From assembly GCA_015178975.1 (NCBI GenBank), contig WHVD01000002.1:682001-746000 (forward strand): a stretch of 64,000 nt of DNA. Reading direction: 5' to 3'. Position 1 is the first letter of the stretch, and each line of letters opens with the position of its first letter. The stretch comes from Hysterangium stoloniferum (Eukaryota; Basidiomycota; Agaricomycetes; Hysterangiales; Hysterangiaceae). Position numbers and translations under genes: made by a program. Shown here piece after piece: positions 12,446-24,539 of the stretch. A model generated the notes under the pieces. It was not told the DNA's origin and did no database searches. It was given only the letters and a program-made list of their open reading frames with translations.

Positions 12446-14424
12446 ATGTTGCAGAGTCAACCAGTCAAGCCCAAACTCCCTAACTTCAAGAAGCACCCTC
12501 AGACCCAGACAACCACCCCTGTTCCCACTACCAGCACAAGCCCCCATCCCTCATCTTTTAAAGAAAATGTCAAGCATGATAGAAGTAATGGGGAGGCATC
12601 TACATCAAGAGTGCAACCCCCATTAAATGATACTTGGGGCACTGCCCAAGGGGAATGGTCCAAAGTCCCCCCAAAGCCAACATATATATTCCATTCTACT
12701 GAGGATGAGATCAAGCATCAACACTGGGACAGGGATTTCCATGAAAGAGCTGAAGTGGAGAGAAAAGAGAATCAGAGGAAAAGGAAAGCAGAATATCAAG
12801 AGGATCAGAGGAGGAGAGGTGCTAAGATAGGAGTCCCCTCTAAACATGCTAGACGAGAATTGAAGAGACAAGCAGGTTATCAAGCTCCAGCAATAATCCC
12901 CTCCCTCCCCCCCCCCAGGACAAAAATGGGTGGATTTCGCTGAGACCAACACCAGCGATGTACCCCTTGCATATGAGTGGTAGGGAGCAAGAGATGAAAA
13001 CAAAAAGATGGCACAATCTTCTACAATTGGGAATTTTACAGGAGAATCAAACTACAGAGTGTTGAATTAAAATGAGGAGATGGAATTGAATTACCTCCAA
13101 GACTCCTCAAATGAAAGGGCCCAGTAGAAAGGACCTACAGTATGCAACCCACAGACTCATCATCTGATTTGGATGCATGCCAATCAGATAACTGACTGTA
13201 TAAGGTCAAATACTTGGGAAAGGATTGTCATGAAGGATTCAGATTACCTGAAAGGATCCACTTTGTAACTAGCAATCCCCTACCACCATTTCGTATTGCC
13301 CATATATGTATCACACCAATGACACCCACTGTTTTAATGTCATTCACTCCAAATCACACTCCACTCACTCAACACAAACCCCCTGCTACCCCCTCATATT
13401 GTCTAGATAAGCCATGGACTGTTCTAGTGCCCACTATCCCAATACCCTGCCCCTTCAATTCCAACCCCCTCGATACACAAACCTCCCCCACTCCGATTCC
13501 ACTGACACAGATGACTCACTCCTTGCCTCCTTCTCTACAACCCAATCCTGTGCCCTTGCTGGAAACTCCTAATGACCTTGAGATTCTGCATTCACCTATC
13601 AGTAACTTGATCTCTTTGCCAGAACCTGCCCCTTCCCTTTGCATGTCCCTCAGCAGTCCAATTCTCCCACATTGCAAGAAACTGATGGAGGTTGACACTC
13701 CTGGCAAGGATCTGATAAAGACCTTACCCAAATGAGTGAGAAGGTGAGGGGAAAACTGAGGGCTATAACCCCAGATGTCAAACCTATCACAGTAGTGTTG
13801 AGACAGTTGAATAACCCTTTGCAGAACACCCCTGTGAGTGTGATTGGAAAGTAAACACTAAGGAGACTTTCCCACACCCACAGTGGACTATACTACTAGG
13901 TGCTTATCTAAGCACCTATACAGCAGTTACCGTCCTAAGGTAACTCACTCAATACTGCACCTACAGTGCTGGGAAAAATACTACAAATATCAGAAAAATA
14001 TAGAGATAATAATAGACTATGTTAGAGCTGTAGTATCATACTCTAACAAGTAGATCCCCTACCTATCATTCTAATTCACACCAGCATTCTTGACTTGCCT
14101 CCTCCATCACCACTCCCAATCCCTGAAGTGAACATGATGCTGACTGGTTGGATGCATGGGTCTATCAATTACCCTTCCATGCAATTCACAGTGGGGGGCA
14201 TATTAATGCAATTAGGGGATGTAATGCAACACCTGTTATTCAAGGGAGGGATACAAGGCTACAGTGGGCCGCTCATGCCAGCAGCTCCTATGGCAGACTT
14301 GTATGCAGACTTGTATTTACACATTGATGACATCATGGAAAATGAAAAATTGGCAGAGGATATTGGAAAGATCAAACTTTCAAATTTCTGGGGACTTCTA
14401 GTGAACAAACTCATACCCCCCTGA
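12446..14424 (+). other. Unrecognised ORF region 3' of E3 pol
   Basis: Same strand as E3 pol, downstream of the chromodomain. Three open stretches: 12,446-12,943 (Pro/Thr-rich start, then a strongly basic Lys/Arg/Glu-rich part), 13,214-13,735 (Pro/Thr-rich) and 14,095-14,424 (acidic-hydrophobic, contains MELLKRIST-type helix downstream). I do not recognise a domain. It could be an extra ORF of the element or the gag of a further, adjacent element. A fossil, not intact. Confidence 0.4.
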
Positions 14425-14538
14425 GAGATGCAGATATACTCCATGCTGGTGACTTTGTGGAGCTGCTCAAGAGGATCTCAACAGAGCCAAGTGTGTTGGA
14501 GTGCCACTCTACTGACACAATCATGGAGTTATGGGAGC

Positions 14539-15385
14539 TGTTAAGAGTCGTGTGTGGAGCTGATCAGAGGGTTTCCAGAGAAACCTGCAGGAAAGCTGGT
14601 AGGACTTGGCTTCAGCCTATAGGCTGCTCCCTTGTGAGATCATCTTGTCCAATTTCAGATGGGCAGATGGTATCCCAGGGAGTCCAGAAGGGGTTTGTGG
14701 GTTGAGAGGTTGGGGAGTCAACTGCAGGAAGTCTGCAGAAGTCGAGGGGTCGGGTGGAGATGAGTCGGGGGTTGAGATAGATAGTTCAGAGGTCGAGTGA
14801 TAGATGGGTTGGAGCCCGTGGGCTCCGATGAGGTAAAGTGGTGTGTTTCAAAGAGGAGTTTAGAGTGGAAAATGTACTTGGATTACTGGGGAGAATCTAA
14901 GCTGATTTTCTGACTGGATTGTATGTACAACATCTGCCAGACTATATTGAAAATTTAGTAATAATGAAAACTAAACTAGCAAACATGAAACGAGATAAGT
15001 AAACACCAAACTTGGTGTTAGGAATGGAATGAAGTGGAGTGAAGTCCGAACCATGACAGGTCATAAAACCACAATGGGAATGGGTAGTGGAGTCTGAATC
15101 GTGACAGGTTATAAAACCATAATGGGAATCGGGCTCAGTTAGAGAGCTGTTGGGTTTTCTGAGCAGAGTCTGGTGACTGGTGTGTGGGACAGGTCAGAGA
15201 TAGACGGAAATGGGTTCTGGCAGGTATTCCAGTGACTGATACATGAAGTAACAAAGGTCAACCATGGACAGGTCTGATGTACGGAGTCTGGTGGGTATTC
15301 CAGTAAACTGATAATTGGTGTGTGTAGGGTGTGGGTGCATATATAAGTTAGTGCCCAGAGTCTGGCAGATTTTCTGGTCGTAACA
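14539..15385 (-). repeat. Solo LTR-A inserted in E3
   Basis: Plus strand begins TGTTAAGAGTCG and ends GGTCGTAACA, with a perfect 5-bp target duplication GGAGC (14,534-14,538 and 15,386-15,390). About 847 bp. Carries the block common to LTR-A and LTR-B (around 14,610-14,645). Confidence 0.92.
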
Positions 15386-15691
15386 GGAGCCATGTTCAGG
15401 GACTCAACTGCCTCGATCTCCTCTTCTCATACGGCAGTGCAACCTTCACACCCCTTCTTATCACTCAAATTGTGACCAACCCTGTTGACCACATTTGACC
15501 TATCATTCAAACTAGACACAAGGCTTACAGGCACGGGGTCTCCACTATACACCATTTACAAGAATCTTCATAGGGTCACCACAGCACTGACCTACAAAGC
15601 ATCATCTTGTCATTCTGAATCAAACATGCTAATTGGGCTCAAGCCATCCTGAACCTGGGAGGTTCCTCTCAAAAAGCTTGGGGAGGAGTTC

Positions 15692-16533
15692 TGTTAGGGT
15701 GCATACAAGGCAGGTCTCTGGAGAAACCCGCGGGATATCCAGTAGGACTTGGCTTCAGCTTATAGGCTGTGCCCTCACTAGATCGTGTTGTCCAATTTCA
15801 GACAGGTGGATGGGAATCCCGGGGAGTCCAGGCATGGTCGTGGTTGAGAGGTTGTAGGTCGGAGGTCATGGGTTGAGAGGTTGTAGGTCGGAGGTCATGG
15901 GTTGAGAGGTTGTGAGTGGTGAGAGAGATAGATGCGCCAGAGCCTGTGGGCTCTGACTAGTGTGAGCGGTGTAATTCAAGTAGGAGTTTAGAGCAGAAAA
16001 TGTATTAGATTACTGGGGAATCTAAGCCGATTTTCTCACTGGATTGTAAGTACAACATCTGCCAGTTTAAAGAGATGGTGGGGTGAATGTCATACCAAAT
16101 CCAGTAATAATGAAACGAAATGAGCAAAACATAAAACAGGAATAGTAAACACCAAGTTTGGTGTTAGGAATGGGATGGAATGGAGTGGAGTCTGAATAGT
16201 GACAAATCATAAACCATAACGTGAAATGGAGTGGAAGTGGAGTCCGAATTGTGACAGGTCATTTGACTAAAATGGGAATGGGGCTCTGTTAGAGGGAAGA
16301 CGGGTATTCTGAGCGGGGTCCAGCGACTGACGTGTGGGACGAGGTCGGACATAGACATTGATGGAGTCCAGTGGGTTTTCTGGTGACTGAAACACAACAT
16401 AATGAAGACGAATGTAGACGAGTCTGATGTATGGAGTCTGGTGGGAATTCTGGTGAACTGATAACGGGTGCGTATAGGGTGCAGGTGCGTATAAGTTCGT
16501 GCCTGGAGTCCGGTGGGATTTCTGGTCATAACA
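15692..16533 (-). repeat. LTR-A, 3' LTR of E2
   Basis: 842 bp, ends TGTTAGGG...GTCATAACA on the plus strand. Contains a short tandem duplication (ggtcatgggttgagaggttgt units, about 15,850-15,910) that the 5' LTR has only partly, which explains much of the length difference. Confidence 0.9.
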
Positions 16534-16740
16534 GGACCCTCCCTTTATGCCAAAGTCCCAAAGAGGCTCTAGACCTCGATAAGGTTCTTGTCAGCTACAC
16601 ACATGTGTCAAAAGTCATGTCGGTTACACATATGTGTCAAGGAGTCATGTGATCTGGAAGGTAAGGTTCAAATGCAACGAGCCTATATATAAATTTGAAA
16701 AAAATAGAAATTCTTCTTCTTTATTACCCCCATCTTCGAC

Positions 16741-17710
16741 AAAATGGGACCAAAACCAACGCCAAGATGGGCAATGCCAACTGCAGGGCCCTCCATGGGC
16801 ACTCCGTATTGTGCACCTTGGAGCATGGCCCAACTTTTGGCTCAGTGAGAAGAGCAGTGCCGAATTCATGAAGAAGCAGAGAGGGAGGCCAGGGAGGCCG
16901 AGGAGGCTTTGGACAAGGAGTACCAGGTGGCATTGGCCACAGAGGAAGAGGCTGCAAGGCAGAAGGAACGAGATGAGGAGGAGGCTGCGTGGGTGGCTGC
17001 GGAGAAAGTGTGGGTGGCTGCAGACAGGACTGTGGTAGTCACGGGAAAAGTAAGTCCCAACTTGACTTGTCGTTTTTGCTTTTCACTGACTTGTTATTTT
17101 CAGTGCAAGATGACAGAGGTCAAGTCCGAGTCCGAGGGGGAGCTGGAGAGCCCCCAGAAGGTAAGCCTCGAGTCTGTGGGATAGCTGTAGGAACTAACCA
17201 TATCAACAGAAAGCAAAGAAGGCGGTGCCAGTCCACCTACCCACACGGAATGACCCACAGTGTTCCGGTTGTAATGACCGGAACACTGAATGCAACCGAA
17301 AGTCCGGCTGGGGTCTGGGCTGCTACCAATGCGCACACCTCAAGGTGAGGTGTTCACTCGTTCATGGGCAGGCCGTGGGGTTCGGGGTGTGAGACATCAG
17401 TGGGTCGGACGGATTTTCCAGGTTGGATGAAGTCCTGGGACGGATCACTGAGGGCATAGAGGCCCAGAACGTGTTGCTCAGAAAGTGCAACAAGGTGCAA
17501 GTGGTGGTGGTGAATGAGCTCCGTGGGCTCTGCTTGGAATTTTGGAAGTTCCTAGTGGAGTTTGGTGGATATATACATGAGGAGCCATAAGCCGGAAGTT
17601 CCAAGGAGGCCAGGTCAGATGAGGACAGGATTGCCATGGAGGTCGAGGAGCTCCCTGAGGAGGTGGCTGAGGAAGCGGGGAAAAAACACAGTCCCATAAA
17701 TGTAGACTGA
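16741..17710 (+). other. Antisense ORF of E2 with Zn2Cys6-type cysteine pattern
   Basis: Reads opposite to E2 gag-pol and lies between pol and the 3' LTR, as in E1. First block (to about 17,048): Glu/Arg/Ala-rich coiled coil. A short middle block starts near 17,103, and a third block starts near 17,210. The third block holds six cysteines spaced C-X2-C-X6-C-X9-C-X2-C-X6-C (about 17,254-17,353), which fits the fungal Zn2Cys6 binuclear cluster consensus C-X2-C-X6-C-X5-12-C-X2-C-X6-8-C. A helical, acidic tail follows (about 17,400-17,700; SGS-D-G then LDEVLGRITEGIEAQN). Blocks are separated by GT...AG intervals of about 50 bp. Zinc binding and DNA binding are inferences from spacing alone. Part of a fossil element. 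Confidence 0.72.
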
Positions 17711-17900
17711 GAAAAGTAGAATAGAATAATAAAACTTGATAATAATTTGAACATAAAAGTAAAGCGTGAAAAACATAAAAGTCAAAGTCTGTGGGAAAAC
17801 CACTTAAGGACTTGAAGAACATGTCAGAACCTGTAAAAGCAAAGAGAGACATAGGGCGACAGGGAAAAATGAAAATGAGTCCAAACGTAACACAAGGTCC

Positions 17901-18625
17901 TGTTAAGAACTGAAACTGACTTTAGAGGGACCGATCAGAAGGACTTGGCTTCAGCTTATGTGCTGCACCCTCGCAGTAATCCATCGGGTGTCCTTAATTT
18001 CGGGCAGGCGAAGACTCGTCCCAACGAATACCTTTCAGTGAATACTACCGATCAGAACCGAGGGATAAGTCAAGTGTCGGGCCAAGGGTTTGGGACCGAA
18101 GGGAGGCGAGCGCATGCAAAGGTGGAAGATGGAATTCTTAGTATGAGACTTCTGAGGCGTAAAAGGGTATTCTGAGTCGATATTCTGATTGCCTAGGAAC
18201 TACAACTACAGCGGGTTCATATACAAGTGTCAGGTGTCTATAGAATACTAATGGGGAGAAGGGCGGAAAATGGTATTAACAATAAGCTTGACTAGGAATG
18301 GGAAGTTTGTGATTAGTTTGGAGGCCGATGATAACCAAGAGTGGAATTACAGTAAAAGGAAATAGTTTGAGGGTTACAAATATATATAGACATATGTGAA
18401 GCATGGGATAAAACAGATCATCACAATAAAAAGGGACATATCAAAGTTTAACCAGATAGTACGAGTATATCTTGATGTGGGCATAAACAGAGTTTGATCA
18501 TTGTGAAAGCATACATCAGCTTCAAGGGCCAATGGTTTCCAATGTGGCGACTTGAACAGTAACTCAAATCGTCGATAAGTGGCGATAACCTCGGGGACCA
18601 ATAGGGTTGCGACACGGTCATAACA
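17901..18625 (-). repeat. Solo LTR-B inserted in E2
   Basis: 725 bp; plus strand begins TGTTAAGAACTG and ends CGGTCATAACA. Flanks GGTCC (17,896-17,900) and GGTCT (18,626-18,630) are a 5-bp target duplication with one difference. E1 reads through the corresponding place without an LTR. It is the same family as the E4 LTR (58,505-59,246), in opposite orientation. Confidence 0.88.
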
Positions 18626-21600
18626 GGTCTGCGCAGTCAGAGAGACGGTAATGGTCCAGGTTTGAGTGGGTAAGCTGTATGAAAGTCAGTAACAATTTCC
18701 ATGGCATTACTGAGTTCTGTGGCCAAAATCCATGAGGTTTCTTCATCAGTGCCCTCGTAACCTGCCCACTTGACCAAGTAAAGCAGTTTACAAGTGCATC
18801 AACGCTTGTCAATTTTCAAATCTAAAATTTGCGAGATTTCAAACTTGGGTTCTCTGTCAATAATGACTGGAGGAGGAAGAGATTGCATGTGATCCGGGAT
18901 AGTGTTAGCAGTACAAGATTCTAGCATAGAAACATGAAATACCGCATGTACTGCGTGCATGCTATCTGGAAGCTGTAGGGTCCAAGAGACTGAACCTACT
19001 TGTGCGATAATTTCACATGGACCTAAATATTTTTCAGCAAGCTTTTTTGATGGACGGGTAGTCCAGAAGAATTGAGCTTTGACAAAAACACGATCACCAA
19101 TCTTAAAGTTGGGTGGCGGGATCCAGTGTCTGTCTGCTGAAAGTTGGTATTGCTCTTGGGCAGACTTAATTGCAGTCTGGAGTTCCTCGTGGAGCTCGTG
19201 GAGGTCCATGGTGAACTCTTGAGTGCGAGCAGAGGCAAGATTTCATCCTGGATGTACTGTAATATTTGGATTGTATTCTTTATTTGCAAAGAACGGGGAA
19301 ACACCAGTAGTGGCTGAAGGTGCATTGTTGTAAGCAAATTCTGCAAGTGGTAACAAGGATTTCCAATTATCCTATTGGTAGTTGCAATATACGTGGAGAT
19401 ATTGTTCCAATGTCTGGTTGATGCATTTGGTTTGTCCGTCACCTTCCGGGTGATGTCTGGACGTGAAATGTAATGTCATGTCCAAGGATTTCCTGAGGGA
19501 TCTAAAGAAATGAGACACGAACTCTGATCCTCGATCAGAAGTCATGTGGGATGGAACTTCGTGCTTGGAAAATACATGGATAATGAAACGTTCTGCTAAT
19601 TGCATGGACGTAATTGTGTCATATGTAGGGATGAATATACCTTGTTTTGAGAATCTGTCAACAATGACTAGAATGGCAGAAAAGCCTTCAGAATCCAGTA
19701 GGTGTTCAATGAAATACATAGAGATAGAATTCCACAGGTGTTCCGGTATCAGGAGTTGTTTCAAAAGGCCGTATGGCTTGTGTCGCTGAGATTTCGAGTG
19801 GGGACAAGTAGTGCAAGATTTAAAACAGTGCTTAACGAATCCACAGAGTCCAGGCCAAGTGTATTCTCTTCTTATTAATGATAGAGTTTTGTTGTACCCG
19901 AAATGTCCTGAGAGTGGATGATCATGTTTGTACTGAAGGATCCTGAGGCGGAGGCCATTGGAGTCTGGTACATAGATCCTATTGTCAAGTCTAATGAAAC
20001 CATGCTGATCAAGAGACCACTGAGGTTGATTGGGGTCCACGGGATTGTCAAGGTGAGCTTTAGTAATGGGGTCTAGCAGAATTACCGATAGAATATCTTG
20101 ATGTAACTTCTCGATATCCATAATGATAATTCCACAGACAATGGGATTGATGAGGAAAGTTGCGCAGACCGATGCGGTAAGTTGTTGATTAGTGAAAATA
20201 GGTTTCAGGTTGTGCGGGTTTACTGTGGCATAGTTGTTGCTCCCCTCTTTAGGATAGACATCCCATCATCTAGTTAACGCATCAGGTTTGCCACCGAGAC
20301 AGCTGGGTCAAAAAGGGATAATCATGTTGAAGGCAGATAGATATTCAGACCAGTGGGCCTGCTGACTGGTCAAAGGTTTTGTGGTAGAAAAGTATTCCAG
20401 GTTTTTGTGATCTGTTACAATGTCGATCGGAGTTCCTGAGCCTTCCAAATAGTGTCGCCACACTTTGAAAGCTGAAAAGATTGCCAGAAGTTCCTTATCA
20501 TGAATGTTGTAGTTGAGCTCTGCTCCAGTGAAAGTCTGGGACAGAAAGGCCACAGGGTGGACTTCTCTGTTGGAGTCCTGGATAGACAGAATGGCTCCAA
20601 GCGCATAATCCGAGGCATCCATTTCAACGATGAGCGGGAAGTCTGGTTTCCAATGCGACAGAATAGGAGCTGAGGAAAAAGAATTTTTTAAAAGATTGAA
20701 AGATTTTTGACACTTATCATTAAAATTCCACGGAGTACCCTTACGCGTAAGATGGGTAAGGGGTACCGTGATGTCAGAATATCCACGGATAAACTGTTGG
20801 TAAAAATTGGCAAAGCCAAGGAAGGACTGTATGTCTTTAACCTTTCGGGGTTCAGGCCAATCTTTGATGACTTGCACTTTAGTTTCATCCATGCGGAGTC
20901 CATCGGGTCCCATGATGAAACCCAGGTATTCCACGGAGTCCGTGTCAAAAGTACATTTTTTACCATTCGTGAATAAACCATGTTGTCTGAGTCTCCAGAG
21001 AACTTCACATACTTGTTTGTCATGTTCCACGGGATTCTCAGAGTAGATAAGAATGTCATCCAAGTAAACAATAATGCATACATCAAGCATGTCAGAGAGA
21101 ATGTCGTTGATAAAATGCTGAAAAACAGATGGAGCATTGGTGAGTCCAAAGGGCATCACCAACCACTCGAAGGCCCCATAACGGGTTCTAAAAGTGGTTT
21201 TCCATTCGTCGCCCACAGAAATCCAGACCAAATGATAGGCATGTTTGAGATCTATTTTGGTGTAAATCCAGACATTCCGCAGAGCATCGAGCAGATCAGA
21301 TATGAGTGGGAGTGGATACTTATCCTTTTTGGTGACAGCATTGAGGCCTCTAAAATCAACACATAGTCTAAGGGATCCATCCTTTTTTCTGACAAACAGA
21401 ACAGGTGCTCCAAAAGGAGACTTTGAGGGTCAGATAAAACCTATGGACAAATGTTCATCCAGGAAATCGTGGATTGCGGAAAGTTCCATGGATGAGAGTG
21501 GGTAAATATGTTCTAGGGATGGCTGGGTGCCATCTTCGAGATTGATTTTTAAGTCATATTCTCTGTGGGGCAGAAGCCAGTCAGCTTTCCACTTGCTAAA

Positions 21601-23672
21601 AACATCTGCAAAGTCATGATATTTCTCCAGGATGCCTTCTAGGTCAGCGGCTTGCTCAGATTCGGATACTGGGGTTGAAAAATGTCCAGTTGCTTCATCA
21701 ATTTTTAAGTTGATAGTGAACACCTGGGACCCATCCATTTTTGAAGCCCTAATACTGTAAAAGCTGCAGCATTAATCAGAGAAATAGAAAGAGGCACCGT
21801 GGGTTCTGGGGAAGCCATGGGTGCCATAGGGATCACAGGAGTCCTCGAGACTGCAGGCACTGGGAAGGCCATGGGTGCCATGGTGGCCATGATGGGTGCA
21901 GTTTCCTCAGCTGCCATGGGGGTCTGGAATTTTATACTGTTAGCTATCCAGTCAATCAATGGATTGTAGTGGGTAAGCCAGTTATGTCCTAGGACCACTG
22001 AGCAACTTGAGTCTAACTGGGTCACATAGAAAGTGACCAATTGAGATGTTCCACACGGGAAACAGATGGATAAATCACAAGCGTGGGTAACAACTGAATT
22101 ACTTGTGCCATCAAAGAGGCGGAGGCTGATGGGATTTATCGGATAAGTTGACAACAAATTTTGTTGCGTGAATTTTATATCTAAAAAACAATGAGTCGAG
22201 CTGGAATCTATGAGAGCTGAAAAAATGAATTTCGGAATCATATTAGACATAAGTTTAATGAAAAATGAATCAGAATGTGAAAGAGCGCATGTGTTGAGGT
22301 GAGTAAACTTTTGAATGCACGGAGAGACAATGCAACCCCCAACCCATGCAGAGTCTGTGGGGTTGCTTACTCTTTTTTCGAGTCAGAAGCAGGTTTGTCC
22401 TTCGACAGGGTTTCTGTGGAGGCCTTGGCTATTCAACCTTTTGAAGAGTTTGCTTTTGCCAGCAGATATTCTGGGACTCGATGACCGGGTTTCCTGCACA
22501 AGAGACAGAGGTTATTGTCCATGCGACATTGTCTTTCCTGTGGGGTCAATTTGCTATTGGGTCCGAGTTTGCCTGAGAGGTCGTGTTTTCTGGTTTGCTT
22601 GCCAGACTGTCGACCCTTGTTATTGTCCTTGTTGTTGTTGTTTGAAGACTTTTTATCATTCATCTTGTTGGATTCCGTGGAGTTCTGGTTGCTGGTTGAC
22701 AAGTTGTTGTTGTTGGTTTTATTGGCCATGGACTTGTGTACTTTGTCTGTGGAGGTCTCACGGGGCAACTTGCACACGACATTCCCAATAGCGTGTGTCC
22801 ACATTTTGAGCCTTAAGGTGCATACAGGACAGGGTTTTTGGCTTGCCATCTTCTCCTTTTGAGACTTTGTCTTTAAGGCGGGATGGCAGACTGACATAGA
22901 ATTGGTGGCGGAGAGTGGGATCACCCCACTGACAATGAGCTGCAAGATTATTGAATTGGACGATGTAGTCCGTGATGCACTGCATGTCCTTCATATGAAG
23001 ATTTGTGAGACTGTTCTTGGCTTCTCCTGTTGGGTCATACGGGCCAAAGTTGGTTTCAAGCTCCTCAACAAAAGCATCCCAATCTTTGAGCCAGAGCAGC
23101 TCTTCCTCGGAAAGTCCACTAAAAGCCAGTTCGAACCATTTCAACATGGATCCTGACAAGTACGAAAGTGCATAGTTGACTTTTCAGGATTCCATGGAGA
23201 ATGCAGCGGATTGATCATGGAAATTGAAGTGACATTGCATGAGGAAAGTAGAGAGTTTGTTTGGGTTGGAACCTGTGAAGGGTTCCAGAGCATTGACTTT
23301 TGACCATGGAGGTTCTTGTTCCTTTTTCTTTCATTCTTCGAGCAGGTGTGTCATGAATTTATCTATAGTACCTGCTAAAAATTCAGAAGTAGGATCCCCC
23401 AAGTGCAGTCGTTCGATAGGCGGAGGATTTTCGATGCCTTTGCCCTTGTCGGGGGCCATGGATTCGTCCTCATGCTCGGATTCATCCTGGTTTTCCGGGA
23501 CTTCTTCAATACAGGCTTCTTCCATGGGTTCCAACTGGTTTGCAAGCGTCTGGCTGGTATACAAAGTTAACAGGGAATGAAGAGTCGACAGTCCAGGTAA
23601 TGATGCCTGTGCATGCGCTTTTCTTCTTGGTGGTATAATGAAAACAATCTGCAAGTCTTAGTCAGAAAATAC

Positions 23673-24487
23673 TGTTAGGGTGCATACAATGCAGGTCTCT
23701 GGAGAAACCCACGGGATATCTGGTAGGACTTGGCTTCAGCTTATAGGCTGCACCCTCACTAGATCGTGTTGTCCAATTTCAGACAGGCAGAAGGAATCCC
23801 AGGGAGTCCGGGTGGGGGTTGTGGTCAAGAGGTTGTAGGTCGGAGGTCATGGGTCGAGAGGTTGTGAGTGGTGAGAGAGATAGATGTGCCGGAGCCCATG
23901 GGCTCTGACTAGTGTGAGTGGTGTAATTCAAGTAGGAGTTTAGAGTAGAAAATGTATTAGATTACTGGGGGGAATCTAAGCTGATTTTCTAACTGGATTG
24001 TATGTACAACATCTGCCAGTTTAAATAGACCATGGGGTGAATGTCATACCAAATCCAGTAATAATGAAACGAAATGAGCAAAACATAAAATGGGAATAGT
24101 AAACACCAAGTTTGGTGTTAGGAATGGGATGGAACGGAGTGGAGTCCGAATAGTGACAAATCATAAACCATGACGGGAAATGGAGCGGAAGCAGAGTCCA
24201 AATTGTGACAGGTCATTTGACTAAAATGGGAACAGGGCTCTGTTAGAGGGAAGATGGGTATTCTGAGCAGGGTCCAGTGACTGACACATGGGACGAGGTC
24301 AGACATAGACATAGACGGAGTCCAGTGGGTTTTCCAGTGACTGAAACATAACGTAATGAAGACAAATGTAGATGAATCTGACATATGGAGTCCGGTGGGA
24401 ATTCCAGTGAACTGATAATGGGTGTGTATAGGGCACAGGTGCGTATAAGTTCGTGCCGGGAGTCCGGCAGGATTTCCGGTTGTAACA
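23673..24487 (-). repeat. LTR-A, 5' LTR of E2
   Basis: 815 bp, TGTTAGGG...GGTTGTAACA on the plus strand. Next to it, at the start of the internal region (23,672-23,661 on the minus strand), is GTATTTTCTGAC, complementary to a stretch inside LTR-A itself: a probable self-priming primer binding site. Confidence 0.9.
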
Positions 24488-24539
24488 AGTTCCTGATGTC
24501 CTTCATGTAACATAGTTCTTCAAACTGGTGGGCAGGGAT

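Larger units (their letters stand above)
15692..24487 (-). mobile_element. E2: full-length 8.8-kb chromovirus with two LTRs, antisense ORF and target duplication
   Basis: Minus-strand element bounded by LTR-A copies (5' LTR 23,673-24,487; 3' LTR 15,692-16,533) and the perfect duplication AGTTC (15,687-15,691 and 24,488-24,492). Order in its own sense: LTR, gag with a zinc knuckle (about 23,650-22,430), protease (about 22,250-21,760), RT (about 21,740-20,690), RNase H (about 20,690-20,310), integrase (about 20,120-19,020), chromodomain (about 18,860-18,650), then an antisense ORF region (17,710-16,741) and the 3' LTR. A solo LTR-B (17,901-18,625) was inserted later between pol and the antisense ORF. 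LTR identity looks low-to-mid 90s percent by eye, with mostly transitions. Broken in several places. Confidence 0.93.
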
